Positions 26,432 through 35,829 of a stretch of 64,000 nucleotides of DNA are shown in pieces. The stretch is from Longimicrobiales bacterium (GTDB lineage: Bacteria; Gemmatimonadota; Gemmatimonadetes; Longimicrobiales; Gaopeijiaceae). The stretch is taken from contig JAPKBW010000009.1 in assembly GCA_028823235.1 (NCBI GenBank), positions 1 to 64,000 of the forward strand, in the 5' to 3' direction. The first letter of the stretch is position 1, and each line of letters starts with the position of its first letter. Both the position numbers and the translations under genes were made by a program. The notes beneath the pieces were generated by a model. The model was not told the DNA's origin and did not search any database. It saw only the letters and a program-made list of their open reading frames with translations.

Positions 26432-27451
26432 TCAGCCAACGGACGACCGCCAGTCGAGTCCCATCCGCTCCCGGACTTCAGACATCGTTTCCTGGGCGAT
26501 CGCGCGGGCGCGCTTCGCACCATCATCTAGAATCTGCCGCACGAGATCGTGGTTAGCCTGATACTCCGCGGCGCGTTCGCGGAACGGCGCAAAGGCGTCG
26601 GCAATGTTCTCGGAGAGAATGCGCTTGCAGTCGACACACCCAATCTCGCCTGCCCGGCATTTCGTGTCGATATCGGCGCGTGTAGCCTCGCCGGTGAAAA
26701 AACCGTGTAGGGTGAACACGTTGCACACCTCAGGCCGGCCCGGATCCGTCTTGCGAATGCGCTGTGGATCAGTCACCGCTGTTCGAACCCGATTCCAGAC
26801 TTCATCAGGCTCCGAAAGGATCGGAACCGTGTTGTTCAGCGACTTGCTCATCTTCGCGTCGCCATCCAGGCCGAGAATTCGGCCGACGTCCTTGTCGATG
26901 AGCGGCGCAGTCTCAGGGAAGGTCTCCCCGTACGCCGCGTTGAACTTCCGCGCCACATCTCGTGTCATCTCCAGATGCTGCTTCTGGTCCTCGCCCACCG
27001 GCACGCCGTCCGCCTTGTACAGCAGAATGTCGGCAGCCTGCAGGATCGGATAGTTGAGAATGCCCGCGGGGATCGATTCAAAACGCTGTGACTTGTCTTT
27101 GAACTGCGTCATGCGCTCCAGATCACCGATGGGGGTGACGGCATTGAAGAGCCATGCCAGTTCGGTGTGCTCCGGGACATCAGACTGCACAAAAATGATC
27201 GCCTTCTCGGGGTCGAGTCCGACCGCGAGATAGGAGATGGCGAGATCGAGTACATGACCCGGCAAATCGGCAGGATTCCCGCCCGCCGTAATCGCGTGCT
27301 GATCAACGATGCACCACAGGCAATCGTACTCTTCCTGCATTCCGACCCAGCGCCGGAGAGCACCGAGGTAGTTGCCGAGGTGGGCTTCGCCAGATGGCTG
27401 CATGCCGCTGAAGATGCGTTTCTTCGTACCGGAGGTCTCTTGAGTAGTCAT
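26432..27451 (-). CDS. trpS: tryptophanyl-tRNA synthetase
   Basis: 339 aa class I synthetase. The HIGH-type motif appears as PSGEAHLGNY and the KMSKS motif is exact. Length and SGMQPSG start are typical. The ATG at 27451 has no Shine-Dalgarno sequence but a TAACTT hexamer five nucleotides upstream, and faces the phosphatase gene start only 15 bp away. Confidence 0.96.
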   Translation of the reverse strand: MTTQETSGTKKRIFSGMQPSGEAHLGNYLGALRRWVGMQEEYDCLWCIVDQHAITAGGNPADLPGHVLDLAISYLAVGLDPEKAIIFVQSDVPEHTELAWLFNAVTPIGDLERMTQFKDKSQRFESIPAGILNYPILQAADILLYKADGVPVGEDQKQHLEMTRDVARKFNAAYGETFPETAPLIDKDVGRILGLDGDAKMSKSLNNTVPILSEPDEVWNRVRTAVTDPQRIRKTDPGRPEVCNVFTLHGFFTGEATRADIDTKCRAGEIGCVDCKRILSENIADAFAPFRERAAEYQANHDLVRQILDDGAKRARAIAQETMSEVRERMGLDWRSSVG

Positions 27452-27466
27452 TTGCTAAGTTACGCT
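27452..27466. promoter_or_regulatory. 15-bp divergent spacer with overlapping -10-like boxes
   Basis: Between the trpS ATG (minus) and the phosphatase GTG (plus) lie 15 bp. On the plus strand TAAGTT (27456-27461) stands 5 nt before GTG; on the minus strand TAACTT (27462-27457) stands 5 nt before ATG. TANNNT five to six nucleotides before the start codon is the layout of leaderless transcription. The -35 regions would lie inside the opposite genes; only weak matches are visible. Confidence 0.45.
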
Positions 27467-28261
27467 GTGAACACACTTCTCAGAACTGCACGCGAGGCCG
27501 CCGAAGCGGCCGCACGTATTCATCGCCGCGACGCCGGTCGGGTGTTGCTGTCGGGCGCGACCCTGAAGGCGCGTGCCGACTACGTCTCTCAGACCGACCT
27601 CGACGCGCAGGCGGCCGTGCTCGAGATCATTGAGGCGAACCACCCCGACCATGTTGTGCTCGCGGAAGAGAGCGACGAGCCAGTCGAGGATCAACTGGCT
27701 CGCTGGGACGGTCGCCCGATGTGGATCGTCGACCCGCTGGACGGCACGGCGAACTTTCTGCACGAGCACCCGCAGTACTGCTCCTCCGTCGGCGTCGCCG
27801 TCGAGGGCCGCGTTGTGGCAGGTGCGGTCGTCGGCTCCACAGGAGAGCGCTGGTGGGCATCGGACAGAGAAGGAGCCTTCAAGAACGGGCGCCAGATCTC
27901 AGTCTCCACAACGCGGCCGCTCATCGAAGCTATGGTCGGGACGGGGTTCCCATTTAAACTGCTCGACGCGATGCCTACGTATCTTGGGCAACTCGATCGA
28001 GTGCTTCGCTCTGCATCAGGCGTCCGCAGAGCGGGTTCCGCGGCACTCGACCTGTGCTATCTCGCGCAGGGATCACTCGATGCATTCTGGGAGGAGATTC
28101 TGATGCCGTGGGATTTCGCGGCCGGCTTGGTGCTGGTCCGGGAAGCGGGAGGCGTGCTCGCTCGGCCGGATGGATCGGAGTTGGACATCGCGCCCGGCGC
28201 GGTGCGAGGGGCGAACAGCCGCGCATTGCTGGGCGAACTGGGGCGAGCCCTGGAGGACTGA
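27467..28261 (+). CDS. inositol monophosphatase family phosphatase
   Basis: 264 aa. Metal-site motifs LAEESDE, WIVDPLDGTANF and MPWDFAAG are the three family signatures. It hydrolyses inositol-1-phosphate or a related phosphate (histidinol phosphate, PAP and others are alternatives). The GTG at 27467 fits the usual N-terminus; the frame extends further upstream but is then antisense to trpS. No ribosome-binding site is seen. Confidence 0.88.
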   Translation: MNTLLRTAREAAEAAARIHRRDAGRVLLSGATLKARADYVSQTDLDAQAAVLEIIEANHPDHVVLAEESDEPVEDQLARWDGRPMWIVDPLDGTANFLHEHPQYCSSVGVAVEGRVVAGAVVGSTGERWWASDREGAFKNGRQISVSTTRPLIEAMVGTGFPFKLLDAMPTYLGQLDRVLRSASGVRRAGSAALDLCYLAQGSLDAFWEEILMPWDFAAGLVLVREAGGVLARPDGSELDIAPGAVRGANSRALLGELGRALED

Positions 28262-28591
28262 GACTCAGGCACCAATCTGTTGAGCGAGACAGGTTGTGGG
28301 TGAACGACGAAAGAACAGATGATGCACCCTCCACGGAAGCTCTTCGACCTCATCGGCTTAGCGACCTCATCCCAGATCCAAGGTCGCTAATGGAGCCGTG
28401 ACCGTCCCGTACTACCTACTAGGCCTTGAAGACGCGATCGACACGCCGACGATCAGTGTCGTCCAGCCGGACATCATCCTGGTCGACTCCATCGCCCGGC
28501 GGAAGCGTCACCATCGATGCCAACGCCACCCACTCCGTCACGGTCAATCCCTAGTTGTCCGAGTCGGTCCAGCTCCGACGGTCGTCTGTCC
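28262..28591. other. gene-free stretch
   Basis: 330 bp between the phosphatase gene and the decarboxylase stop. Short plus-strand pieces read like secreted-protein sequence (for instance GGSVTIDANATHSVTVNP before a TAG near 28554), but they lie in different frames and carry no recognisable domain. No hairpin terminator is evident. Possibly decayed coding sequence. Confidence 0.3.
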
Positions 28592-30016
28592 TCAGTCGCG
28601 TATAGTCGCCGCCAGCTCTCGCACGACGTTGACGAACTCGACGATGTCCTCGCTGCGAGTCCGCCAGTTCACCACGGTAGGCCGCAGGGCGATCTGACCA
28701 CCGTACTCCGTAGTCCCTGCGGTCACACGGCCGTCCTCTAAGATCAGCCCACCGAGACGGTCGTTGAGCTCGTTCAACTCGGCCTCACTCCGCCCGCCGG
28801 GATTGAAACGTAAGCAGACCACGCTCAGAAGCGGGTCCGCCAAGCGCTCGAGCTCCGGAGCAGCGTCGACCAGGGCCACCATCTCACCGGCCAGGTCCAG
28901 ATGCCGCTCGAACATCCGCCGGTATCCGACCCGACCGTAGGCTCGCAGGGTGGTCCAGACCGTGAGTGCTCGTGCTCGACGTGAACTCTCAGGGCCCAAC
29001 CCACCCAGCACTGGGCGTGGATCCGCGGGGTCCGCCAGATAGCGAGCGGTGTAGGCGAACGCCTTCGCGAGGACATCCCGGTCCCGGACGAAAGCGTATC
29101 CGCTGTCGTAGGGCACGTTAAGCCACTTGTGGCCGTCAACCGCCACAGAGTCTGCGCGCTCGACCCCCCGCACCAGATGAGCCGTCCTGTCCGAGACGGC
29201 CGCGAAGAGGCCAAACGCACCATCTACATGAAGCCAGGCACCATACCGCTCGGCGAGGTCCGCCATCTCCTCTACCGGATCGAAGCCTCCAGCGTTCACC
29301 TCGCCGGCCACAGCCATCAGGACGGCCGGTGCCCCGTCGAGCGCCTGGAGAGAGGCTTCCATCGAAGTCAGATCCACGCGACCCACGGCATCCCTGGTAT
29401 GGCGCTCGATGCTCGATCGCCCAACCCCGAGAAGTGACAGAACCTTCACTCCACTCGCGTGCACATACCCGCTAGTCAGAACGGGCATGGCGGGAAGCCC
29501 CACGAGGCCGTTCTCCGACACGTCGACACCGTGGCGTTCACCCCACCACTGACGGGCCGCAGCCATTCCGACAAAGTTCGCCATGCTCCCGCCGGTCACC
29601 ATGATGCCGGCCATGTCGTCGTGTAGCCCGAAGAGATCCTTCAGCCAATCGAGCGAGAGTAGCTCGAGCTCGACAGTGAGCGGAGAGCCCACCCACGCGT
29701 CCGAAGGGTTGTCGAGGAGGCTCGTTAGCCAGTCCGCTCCCATCGCAGCCGGTGTCGATCCTCCGGTCACCCTATGAAAGAAACGAGGTCCCGAGGTGGT
29801 ACCGGTCGCCGGCAAGCCTTTTTTATATAGCTCGCGCAGGGCGGCTTCCGCGCCGATGCCGTCGTTGGGGAGACTTTGTTGAAATCCGGCCAGCGCGTCC
29901 CGGGCTGCGTCGTAATTCACCGCGGGAAGGTCATCAATGCGATCAAGATAGTCGGCGGCGATATCGTTGAAGGCGGACCGCACCCCGTCTAGTTCGTTCC
30001 GGTCAGGATCTGTCAT
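28592..30016 (-). CDS. PLP-dependent group II amino-acid decarboxylase
   Basis: 474 aa from the ATG at 30016; an ATG at 30040 is an alternative. It belongs to the aromatic-amino-acid/glutamate decarboxylase superfamily: PLP lysine in VDGHKWLNVPYD, MVTGGSMANF, HVDGAFG and the SGPRFFH region near the N-terminus. The substrate is unknown; the family covers Tyr, Trp, Glu and Asp decarboxylases and some aldehyde synthases. It is divergent from a truncated Lrp-type regulator gene. Confidence 0.87.
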   Translation of the reverse strand: MTDPDRNELDGVRSAFNDIAADYLDRIDDLPAVNYDAARDALAGFQQSLPNDGIGAEAALRELYKKGLPATGTTSGPRFFHRVTGGSTPAAMGADWLTSLLDNPSDAWVGSPLTVELELLSLDWLKDLFGLHDDMAGIMVTGGSMANFVGMAAARQWWGERHGVDVSENGLVGLPAMPVLTSGYVHASGVKVLSLLGVGRSSIERHTRDAVGRVDLTSMEASLQALDGAPAVLMAVAGEVNAGGFDPVEEMADLAERYGAWLHVDGAFGLFAAVSDRTAHLVRGVERADSVAVDGHKWLNVPYDSGYAFVRDRDVLAKAFAYTARYLADPADPRPVLGGLGPESSRRARALTVWTTLRAYGRVGYRRMFERHLDLAGEMVALVDAAPELERLADPLLSVVCLRFNPGGRSEAELNELNDRLGGLILEDGRVTAGTTEYGGQIALRPTVVNWRTRSEDIVEFVNVVRELAATIRD

Positions 30017-30116
30017 CAGGAACTGCTCAGCAAGGGACATATGGACACGAGGACTGTGGCGACCATGCACACGATGTTCACACTTCACGCATTTATTTCA
30101 CCAATAACGGGCCACA

Positions 30117-30467
30117 ATGGATCTACCTGACAAGGATCTTCAGATATTACGTGAATTGTCGCATAATGCGCGTATTACGAATAAGAATCTGGCCGAAAAG
30201 GTGGGACTATCGCAGTCCGGGTGCCTCGAGCGGGTACGACGGCTTGAGGAGAGAGGCGTACTCCTGGGCGCATACGCCGCGATCGCCCCGGAAGCGGTGG
30301 ACGTGGGGGTCCAAGCCCTGATTGCGGTCCGCCTGAAGCGGCACACGCGAAGAGCAGTCGCCTGTCCCCCCGACCTCCCCGCGCTCCCCGTGACTCAAGG
30401 CAGCCAGGAAAGCGCGATCCGTGCGGCACCCATGGGTGGGTCAAGGCTGAGCTTTGGGACCGTGTAA
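30117..30467 (+). pseudogene. Lrp/AsnC-type regulator, truncated after the HTH
   Basis: Residues 1-60 form the Lrp-type winged helix (DLPDKDLQILRELSHNARI, then LAEKVGLSQSGCLERVRRL). The protein continues normally into the first strand of the ligand-binding RAM domain (QALIAVRLKRHTR) and then loses all similarity. The rest of the frame is antisense to the end of the downstream kinase gene. A rearrangement seems to have removed the last 80 or so residues. A short DNA-binding protein might still be made. Confidence 0.65.
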
Positions 30468-31297
30468 CCCTTCGCATTCAGATCCTGGAGCAGCCTCGAC
30501 CGGAGGGGGCCACCGAGATCCACGAGACCTCCCCAGAGCGCGACAGAAAGCGCAGTGTCCTCCGTCTCCAGCACCTCACGCATGGTCTCGACATGTTCGA
30601 GCAACTCGTAGACAGCATCGCTCACCACGCGCTGCGCGATCAAGCAGTTGTCCCATTGTCCGATCACGAGTGGGGCCAGTGCGGCGACCTGCGCCTTGGT
30701 GGCCGAGGCTGCCCACGGCACGAGTTCCTCGACGGAAGCACAACCCGTTGCCTCGAGAACCACCGGGGTCACCCGCGCTTCGGCCGAGCGGCCATCCTTC
30801 GCGCGAACGACAGCTCGAAGCGTGTCCATCCCTATGGAGTAGCCGCTGCCATCATCTCCAAGATGTTTCCCCCATCCGCCAACGCGGTGAACGTCTCCGG
30901 CGGCATTCCGACCCCAGGCGACCGAACCCGTCCCAGCAATGACCATCAGGCCCGGTCCGGCTGGGAATGCGTCCTCAAACGCTGCTTCTACATCCGTGCC
31001 CACCTCGACCACCTCGGCGAGCCCGCGGCCGTCGAGCGCAGCGGTGACACCGCTGCGAGCGGCCGAGCCACCGCCGCCGGCCAGACCCGCAAAAAGCACA
31101 GCCGCGGGAAGCTCGATTCCAGCCACCTCCGCCACCCCGTGCACAGCCCTCTCCACGGCGTCGGCGGCCCGCCCCGGGTCCAGTGCCGTTGCCACAGCTC
31201 CGTCGGTCGAGTAGCGCCCCAGCTCATCGCCACCCTCGTCGACGACGACCGCTCTCATGTTGGTTCCACCGCCATCTATCCCGATGACGAATGTCAT
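30395..31297 (-). CDS. BadF/BadG-type amino-sugar kinase (GlcNAc/MurNAc kinase-like)
   Basis: 300 aa ASKHA-fold kinase: phosphate-1 loop IGIDGGGTNMRAVV, phosphate-2 VIAGTGSVAWG, then GGWGKHLGDDGSGYSIG, typical of N-acetylglucosamine kinases and clostridial MurK. It would phosphorylate imported GlcNAc and/or MurNAc in the cytoplasm. It overlaps the symporter gene by ATGA and is the last gene of the murein-scavenging operon. MurNAc use would need a MurQ etherase, not found in this window. Confidence 0.82.
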   Translation of the reverse strand: MTFVIGIDGGGTNMRAVVVDEGGDELGRYSTDGAVATALDPGRAADAVERAVHGVAEVAGIELPAAVLFAGLAGGGGSAARSGVTAALDGRGLAEVVEVGTDVEAAFEDAFPAGPGLMVIAGTGSVAWGRNAAGDVHRVGGWGKHLGDDGSGYSIGMDTLRAVVRAKDGRSAEARVTPVVLEATGCASVEELVPWAASATKAQVAALAPLVIGQWDNCLIAQRVVSDAVYELLEHVETMREVLETEDTALSVALWGGLVDLGGPLRSRLLQDLNAKGYTVPKLSLDPPMGAARIALSWLP

Positions 31298-32727
31298 GGC
31301 GCGGGCTGTTTCTCAGCCAGGCCGACGAGCGATCCGACGACGAACGTCACGGACGACCCGACGAGGACATACCACGGCCACGCCATCGCATCACGGAAGA
31401 ACGTCACGGTGCCGATGCCCACCGCGACACCGACGATCACGGAGATCTGCCCAGGTCGTTTCGTGAAGACGCCGAGCGCGAAAGCACCGAGCAAGCCTCC
31501 ATAGACGAGGGCCGCAACCCCGAGGGCCATCTCGACCGCTGATGTCCCCCGCGAAAGCGGAATGAACAGGATGGCCCCACCGATAAGGAGTGCTGCCCAC
31601 ACGAGGGTAAAAACTTTGCCAGCCTTCAGAATGCGCGCCTCATCGTCACGAGCACCCACCATCGGTGCCCAGTAGTCGTATGCGGTCGCCGAAGCCAGCG
31701 AGTTGATCGACGACGAGAGCGAGGACATTGCCGCCGCGAAGACCCCGGCGATCAGCAGTCCGGTCACTCCGGGTGGTAGCTGTTGCACCACAAACGTCGC
31801 GAAAATCTCATCGGTGGACTCCCACTGTCGGCCACCGTAGAAGGTCCACAGTCCGAGTCCCACCATGAGGAAGAGCAGAAACTGGAAGACCACTACGACG
31901 CCGCTACCGATGAGGGCCTTCTGCGCCGACCGCAGGTCCGTGCAGGTCAGCAGTCTTTGTACGATCAGCTGATCCGTGCCGTGGGACGCCATGGTGAATA
32001 CAGCACCACCGAAGAAGCCCGCGAAGATCGTGTAGGGCACTGTCGGATCAGTCGTGAAGTCGAGCAGCTGCATCTTTCCGGCGGCCGCGCTGCTGGTGAA
32101 TACATTCGACCATCCGCTGGGCACGAGGACCTGAAGCGCGACGATGGCGACCACCGCACCGAACAGGTAGAGACCCATCTGGAGGGCGTCGACCCAGACG
32201 ACCGCCTTGATGCCACCGAAGTAGGTGTAGATGACCGTCAGCAGACCGATGACCGCAATCGAGACCGGATAAGGCCAGCCAGTGATCAGCGCGAGCGGGA
32301 TCGCAGTGGCAAACAGGCGTACCGAGTCGGCAAGCAACCGCGTGACCATGAAGATCGCTGATGTGAAACGTCGGGCACCTAATCCGAACCGGGTCTCGAG
32401 CAACGCGTACGCGGTCGTCAGAGATCCGACGTAGTAAGCGGGAAGGAAGAGCGTGGACACCAGAATCCGGCCGACCAGATAGCCAAACGTCATCTGGAGG
32501 AAGACCAGACTTCCCGCATACGAGACGCCAGGAACACTCAGAAATGTCAGTGTGCTCGTTTCGGTGGCCACGATCGACAACATGACCGCGACCCAAGGCA
32601 GAGATCGGCTTCCCAGGAAGTAATCGGTCCCACCTGTCTGTCCGCGACCGAGCCAAGCACCCCACGCTGTAATACCCACCAGGTAGACGACGAGGACAAC
32701 CAGATCGAGCGTTGTGAAGCCACTCAA
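31294..32727 (-). CDS. sodium:solute symporter (SSS family)
   Basis: 477 aa with 13 or so hydrophobic segments and SSS features (SRSLPWVAVMLSIVATETS, then GGIKAVVWVDALQ). It lies between the NagZ-AmiE-like gene and the sugar kinase gene, with four-base overlaps on both sides. The context points to uptake of an amino sugar or muropeptide-derived sugar driven by Na+; the substrate is inference. Confidence 0.88.
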   Translation of the reverse strand: MSGFTTLDLVVLVVYLVGITAWGAWLGRGQTGGTDYFLGSRSLPWVAVMLSIVATETSTLTFLSVPGVSYAGSLVFLQMTFGYLVGRILVSTLFLPAYYVGSLTTAYALLETRFGLGARRFTSAIFMVTRLLADSVRLFATAIPLALITGWPYPVSIAVIGLLTVIYTYFGGIKAVVWVDALQMGLYLFGAVVAIVALQVLVPSGWSNVFTSSAAAGKMQLLDFTTDPTVPYTIFAGFFGGAVFTMASHGTDQLIVQRLLTCTDLRSAQKALIGSGVVVVFQFLLFLMVGLGLWTFYGGRQWESTDEIFATFVVQQLPPGVTGLLIAGVFAAAMSSLSSSINSLASATAYDYWAPMVGARDDEARILKAGKVFTLVWAALLIGGAILFIPLSRGTSAVEMALGVAALVYGGLLGAFALGVFTKRPGQISVIVGVAVGIGTVTFFRDAMAWPWYVLVGSSVTFVVGSLVGLAEKQPAP

Positions 32728-35700
32728 CGGTTCACCCTCGGTTCAACCGTCTGGTCTGTAATCGCTTGGATCGCCGCATCAGCGACGGCCCGACGGAGCG
32801 GCACATGCTTCTGATTCTCACGAGTCGGGTGCACTCGGTTAGTCAGGAGAATGACCCAGAGGTCCAGCGCTGGATCCATCCAGATCGAAGTGCCCGTATA
32901 GCCCGTATGCCCGAATGCTTCGTTCGAGATATAGTCACCCCCGGACGATCGAGGACCCGGCGTATCCCAGCCGAGGGCCCGAGTCGATGTTTCGTCGTAT
33001 CGTGTGGTAAAAGCGTCCAGGATCGCCGCGTCGAGGAGCCGCTGATCCTCCGTCCGCCGCACAGGACAGGGCTCTCCCTCTACGCCATCGGGGGCACACG
33101 CCGGCGAAACGCCATCGTTGAGCATCATGCGGGCAAACACCGACAGGTCCACTGCGGTGCTGAAGAGCCCGGCGTGCCCCGCAACGCCACCCATCGCGTC
33201 TGCGTTCTCGTCGTGCACCGATCCCCACACCATCTCATTGCGATAGAGCGTATCAGTCTCCGTCGCAGCGATGCGTGGCCGCAGAGTCGACGATGGGTTG
33301 TAGCGCGTCTCCAGCATGCCGAGCGGAGTCCAGAGGCGATCCTGCAGGAATGCATCGAGCGTCTGGCCAGATATCTCTTCGATCACCCACGCCAGCGTAA
33401 TGATGCCGATGTCCGAGTAGGCCGTGCGCACACCCGGGTCCACTTCGAGGGGCTCGTTCGCCGCGGCCGCTTTGTACGCGTCTATCCCCTCCATCTCGTA
33501 GTACCAGGTACGGAACGGGATCAGACCTGTCCGATGTAGAAGCAGCTGTCGCACGGTGACGTTGCTCTTCCGGGGATCGCCACGGGCCCACCAAGGGAGG
33601 TACTGCACGACCGGCGCATCGAGTTGAAGCAGACCGTCATTAACGAGCATCATCGTTGCAGTTGTCGTTCCGACGACCTTCGAGACCGACGCCATGTCGA
33701 AAATGGATGTCGGCGTGACCGGCCGCCGGGTTCCGTACTGGAGCTCGCCGAAGCCCTTGAGGGAGACGAGCCGTCCATGCCGCCCGATCGCTACGGCGGC
33801 GCCGGATGCCGCCGAGTCGGCGATGCCCGCCGAGATGATCGCATCGATGCGGGCGAGGCCCTCTGCAGACATCCCGACGGAGGCCGGATCAGCCACCGTC
33901 TGCGTCGCGCCGCGGGGGCCACCCCCAGGTGCCGCCACGATGCCCGCAGCCACGACCGGGTCTTCGAGCTCCAGCGAGACCAGACGGTCCGCAACCTTGG
34001 CGCGATCGAGTCCGTGCCCGAAATCATGGAATGGAGGGAGCGGGATCGGCAGTCGTCCAGTGACCGCCTCCTCGCCGAAGAGCGCCGCGACCGCCGCGGC
34101 CTGGGACCGATCGCGATCGCCCCACGCGAGCAGATAGCTCGACACGTCGGGCACAGCGGCGAGCAGGTACGGATTGCCGAACGAAATGACGACGGTCGGC
34201 TTCGTGGTCGCGCTCTGAGTGATGAGCTCACGGAGCGGCTCTCGAAGCGCGTTCTCAGAGGAGCCGGCTGAAGCGGCGACATAGGCGCTGACGATGACGC
34301 GGTCCGCGGTCTCCAGCGCTTCGGTTGCCCGGACATAGGCGACTGAGTCGCTACGTTCGTCCAGTCGGATTTCACGAAGGTCGAAGACACGATCGACCAG
34401 CCCCGTCGCAAACGCGCGGTTCGCCCACAGTCGGGTAGACGGTGCGTATCGAATGTGGAGAGTGGACTCGGTCGACAGGGCGTCCATGGGAAGGAGGCGC
34501 TCGTCGTCGCGTACCAGCGTGATCGATCGGCTGGCTGCGGTGTCGGCGAAAGCGTTGTGCACGCCGGAACCCACGACGTTTGTGACGCTTTCAAGGGCGG
34601 TGTAGCGGTGCTCGTGGAGGCCAAGGCGTGCCTTGAGGTCGAGAATGCGGCGGGCGGAAGCCTCGAGTCGGCCTCGGCTCATGCGGCCGCTCTCGACCGC
34701 TTCCACGATTGCGGCGATTGCCTCGGGGACGGCTTTCGGAGACAGCACGACATCCGAGCCGGCTTCGATCGCGCGGACCGAGGCTTCACCGATGCCATAC
34801 ATGTCCGTGATTCCCCGCATCGTCATGGCATCCGTGAACACGATACCCTCGAAGCCCATGTCGTTGCGGAGAATGTCGGTCATCACCTCTGGCGACAGCG
34901 TGGCAGGTGGACCACCCGGCCCGAGGATCTCAGGTAGCTGCACGTGAGCTGTCATGATGGCGTCGACGCCATCGTCGATCGCACGCTGGAAGGGCGCCAG
35001 CTCGAGCGCGTCGAGGCGCTGCCGGTCGGCCTCGACCACGGGAATGCCAATATGAGAGTCGGTCGACGTGTCACCGTGACCCGGGAAATGCTTACCAGTC
35101 GCGAAAGCGCCACCATCGTGGGCACCACGGATGAACGCAGCGCCGAGTCGGGCAACGAGGTCCGGATCCCCCCCGAACGAGCGGGTCGCAATGACCGGGT
35201 TGTCCGGGTTCGAGTTCACATCAAGCACCGGAGAGAACAGAAGGTGTACTCCGACGGCGCGCGCCTCGCGTGCCGTGATCCGCCCATATTCGTATGCGAA
35301 GCGATCATCCCCGATCGCGCCGAATGCCATGGTCGGAGGGAAGTCGGTCCCCCCGCCCTGCGCGAGCATCGAGGGCAACGCGAAAGAACCGTTGATACGC
35401 ATGCCGGGGCCACCGTTCTCGAAGTCGGCCGTAACGAGCAGAGGGACGGCAGCCCTCGACTGAAGCTCGTTCAGCTTCGCCACGTAGGCGTGCGGCGTCC
35501 CAATCGACGGCGACACACCACCAATAGCATCATCCTCTACCCAGGCGCGGAGCGGCTCGAAGTCGGCACTGGAGGGCGAGATGTATCCGCCCGGAATCCA
35601 CTCGATGACAAGCTGTCCTGCGAGCTCGCGAAGCGTAAATCCGTCGAGCGTCGCATCGACCCAGGCCTGCCCTGCAGCGTCGAGCGTCGCACCGATGACA

Positions 35701-35825
35701 GGTACGCCCATCGCCGGACCAGCCCCGACTCCGACCGAACCAACTGGCGATACGGCTTCGGTCGACGGGCCCGAGCAGGAGATCGTGAGAGTCGCGAGCG
35801 AGAGAATCCCCGCCCGCACTGCCAT
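32724..35825 (-). CDS. lipoprotein fusion: GH3 N-acetylhexosaminidase (NagZ-like) and serine beta-lactamase-fold amidase (AmiE-like)
   Basis: 1,033 aa. A lipoprotein signal (LSLATLTISCSG) is followed by a GH3 domain (about 50-600) with NagZ signatures: the FPGHGDTSTDSH loop bearing the catalytic Asp/His pair and FTDAMTMRGI with the nucleophile. The C-terminal about 370 residues are an S12/class C beta-lactamase fold with SVSK (SxxK), YSD (YxN) and GHTG boxes. The pair matches in one chain what Bacillus makes as NagZ and AmiE, so it should strip GlcNAc and the peptide from murein fragments. Only 4 bp separate it from the second GH3 gene. Confidence 0.85.
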   Translation of the reverse strand: MAVRAGILSLATLTISCSGPSTEAVSPVGSVGVGAGPAMGVPVIGATLDAAGQAWVDATLDGFTLRELAGQLVIEWIPGGYISPSSADFEPLRAWVEDDAIGGVSPSIGTPHAYVAKLNELQSRAAVPLLVTADFENGGPGMRINGSFALPSMLAQGGGTDFPPTMAFGAIGDDRFAYEYGRITAREARAVGVHLLFSPVLDVNSNPDNPVIATRSFGGDPDLVARLGAAFIRGAHDGGAFATGKHFPGHGDTSTDSHIGIPVVEADRQRLDALELAPFQRAIDDGVDAIMTAHVQLPEILGPGGPPATLSPEVMTDILRNDMGFEGIVFTDAMTMRGITDMYGIGEASVRAIEAGSDVVLSPKAVPEAIAAIVEAVESGRMSRGRLEASARRILDLKARLGLHEHRYTALESVTNVVGSGVHNAFADTAASRSITLVRDDERLLPMDALSTESTLHIRYAPSTRLWANRAFATGLVDRVFDLREIRLDERSDSVAYVRATEALETADRVIVSAYVAASAGSSENALREPLRELITQSATTKPTVVISFGNPYLLAAVPDVSSYLLAWGDRDRSQAAAVAALFGEEAVTGRLPIPLPPFHDFGHGLDRAKVADRLVSLELEDPVVAAGIVAAPGGGPRGATQTVADPASVGMSAEGLARIDAIISAGIADSAASGAAVAIGRHGRLVSLKGFGELQYGTRRPVTPTSIFDMASVSKVVGTTTATMMLVNDGLLQLDAPVVQYLPWWARGDPRKSNVTVRQLLLHRTGLIPFRTWYYEMEGIDAYKAAAANEPLEVDPGVRTAYSDIGIITLAWVIEEISGQTLDAFLQDRLWTPLGMLETRYNPSSTLRPRIAATETDTLYRNEMVWGSVHDENADAMGGVAGHAGLFSTAVDLSVFARMMLNDGVSPACAPDGVEGEPCPVRRTEDQRLLDAAILDAFTTRYDETSTRALGWDTPGPRSSGGDYISNEAFGHTGYTGTSIWMDPALDLWVILLTNRVHPTRENQKHVPLRRAVADAAIQAITDQTVEPRVNR

Positions 35826-35829
35826 TGAA

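Noticed and set aside
27167-27466. 100-residue N-terminal extension of the inositol-phosphatase-type protein
   Set aside because: It is antisense to trpS, has no homology to the family, and the normal N-terminus begins at the GTG at 27467.
28398-28697. 99-residue plus-strand frame after the phosphatase gene
   Set aside because: It overlaps the decarboxylase C-terminus on the other strand, has no recognisable domain, and its protein-like parts switch frame.
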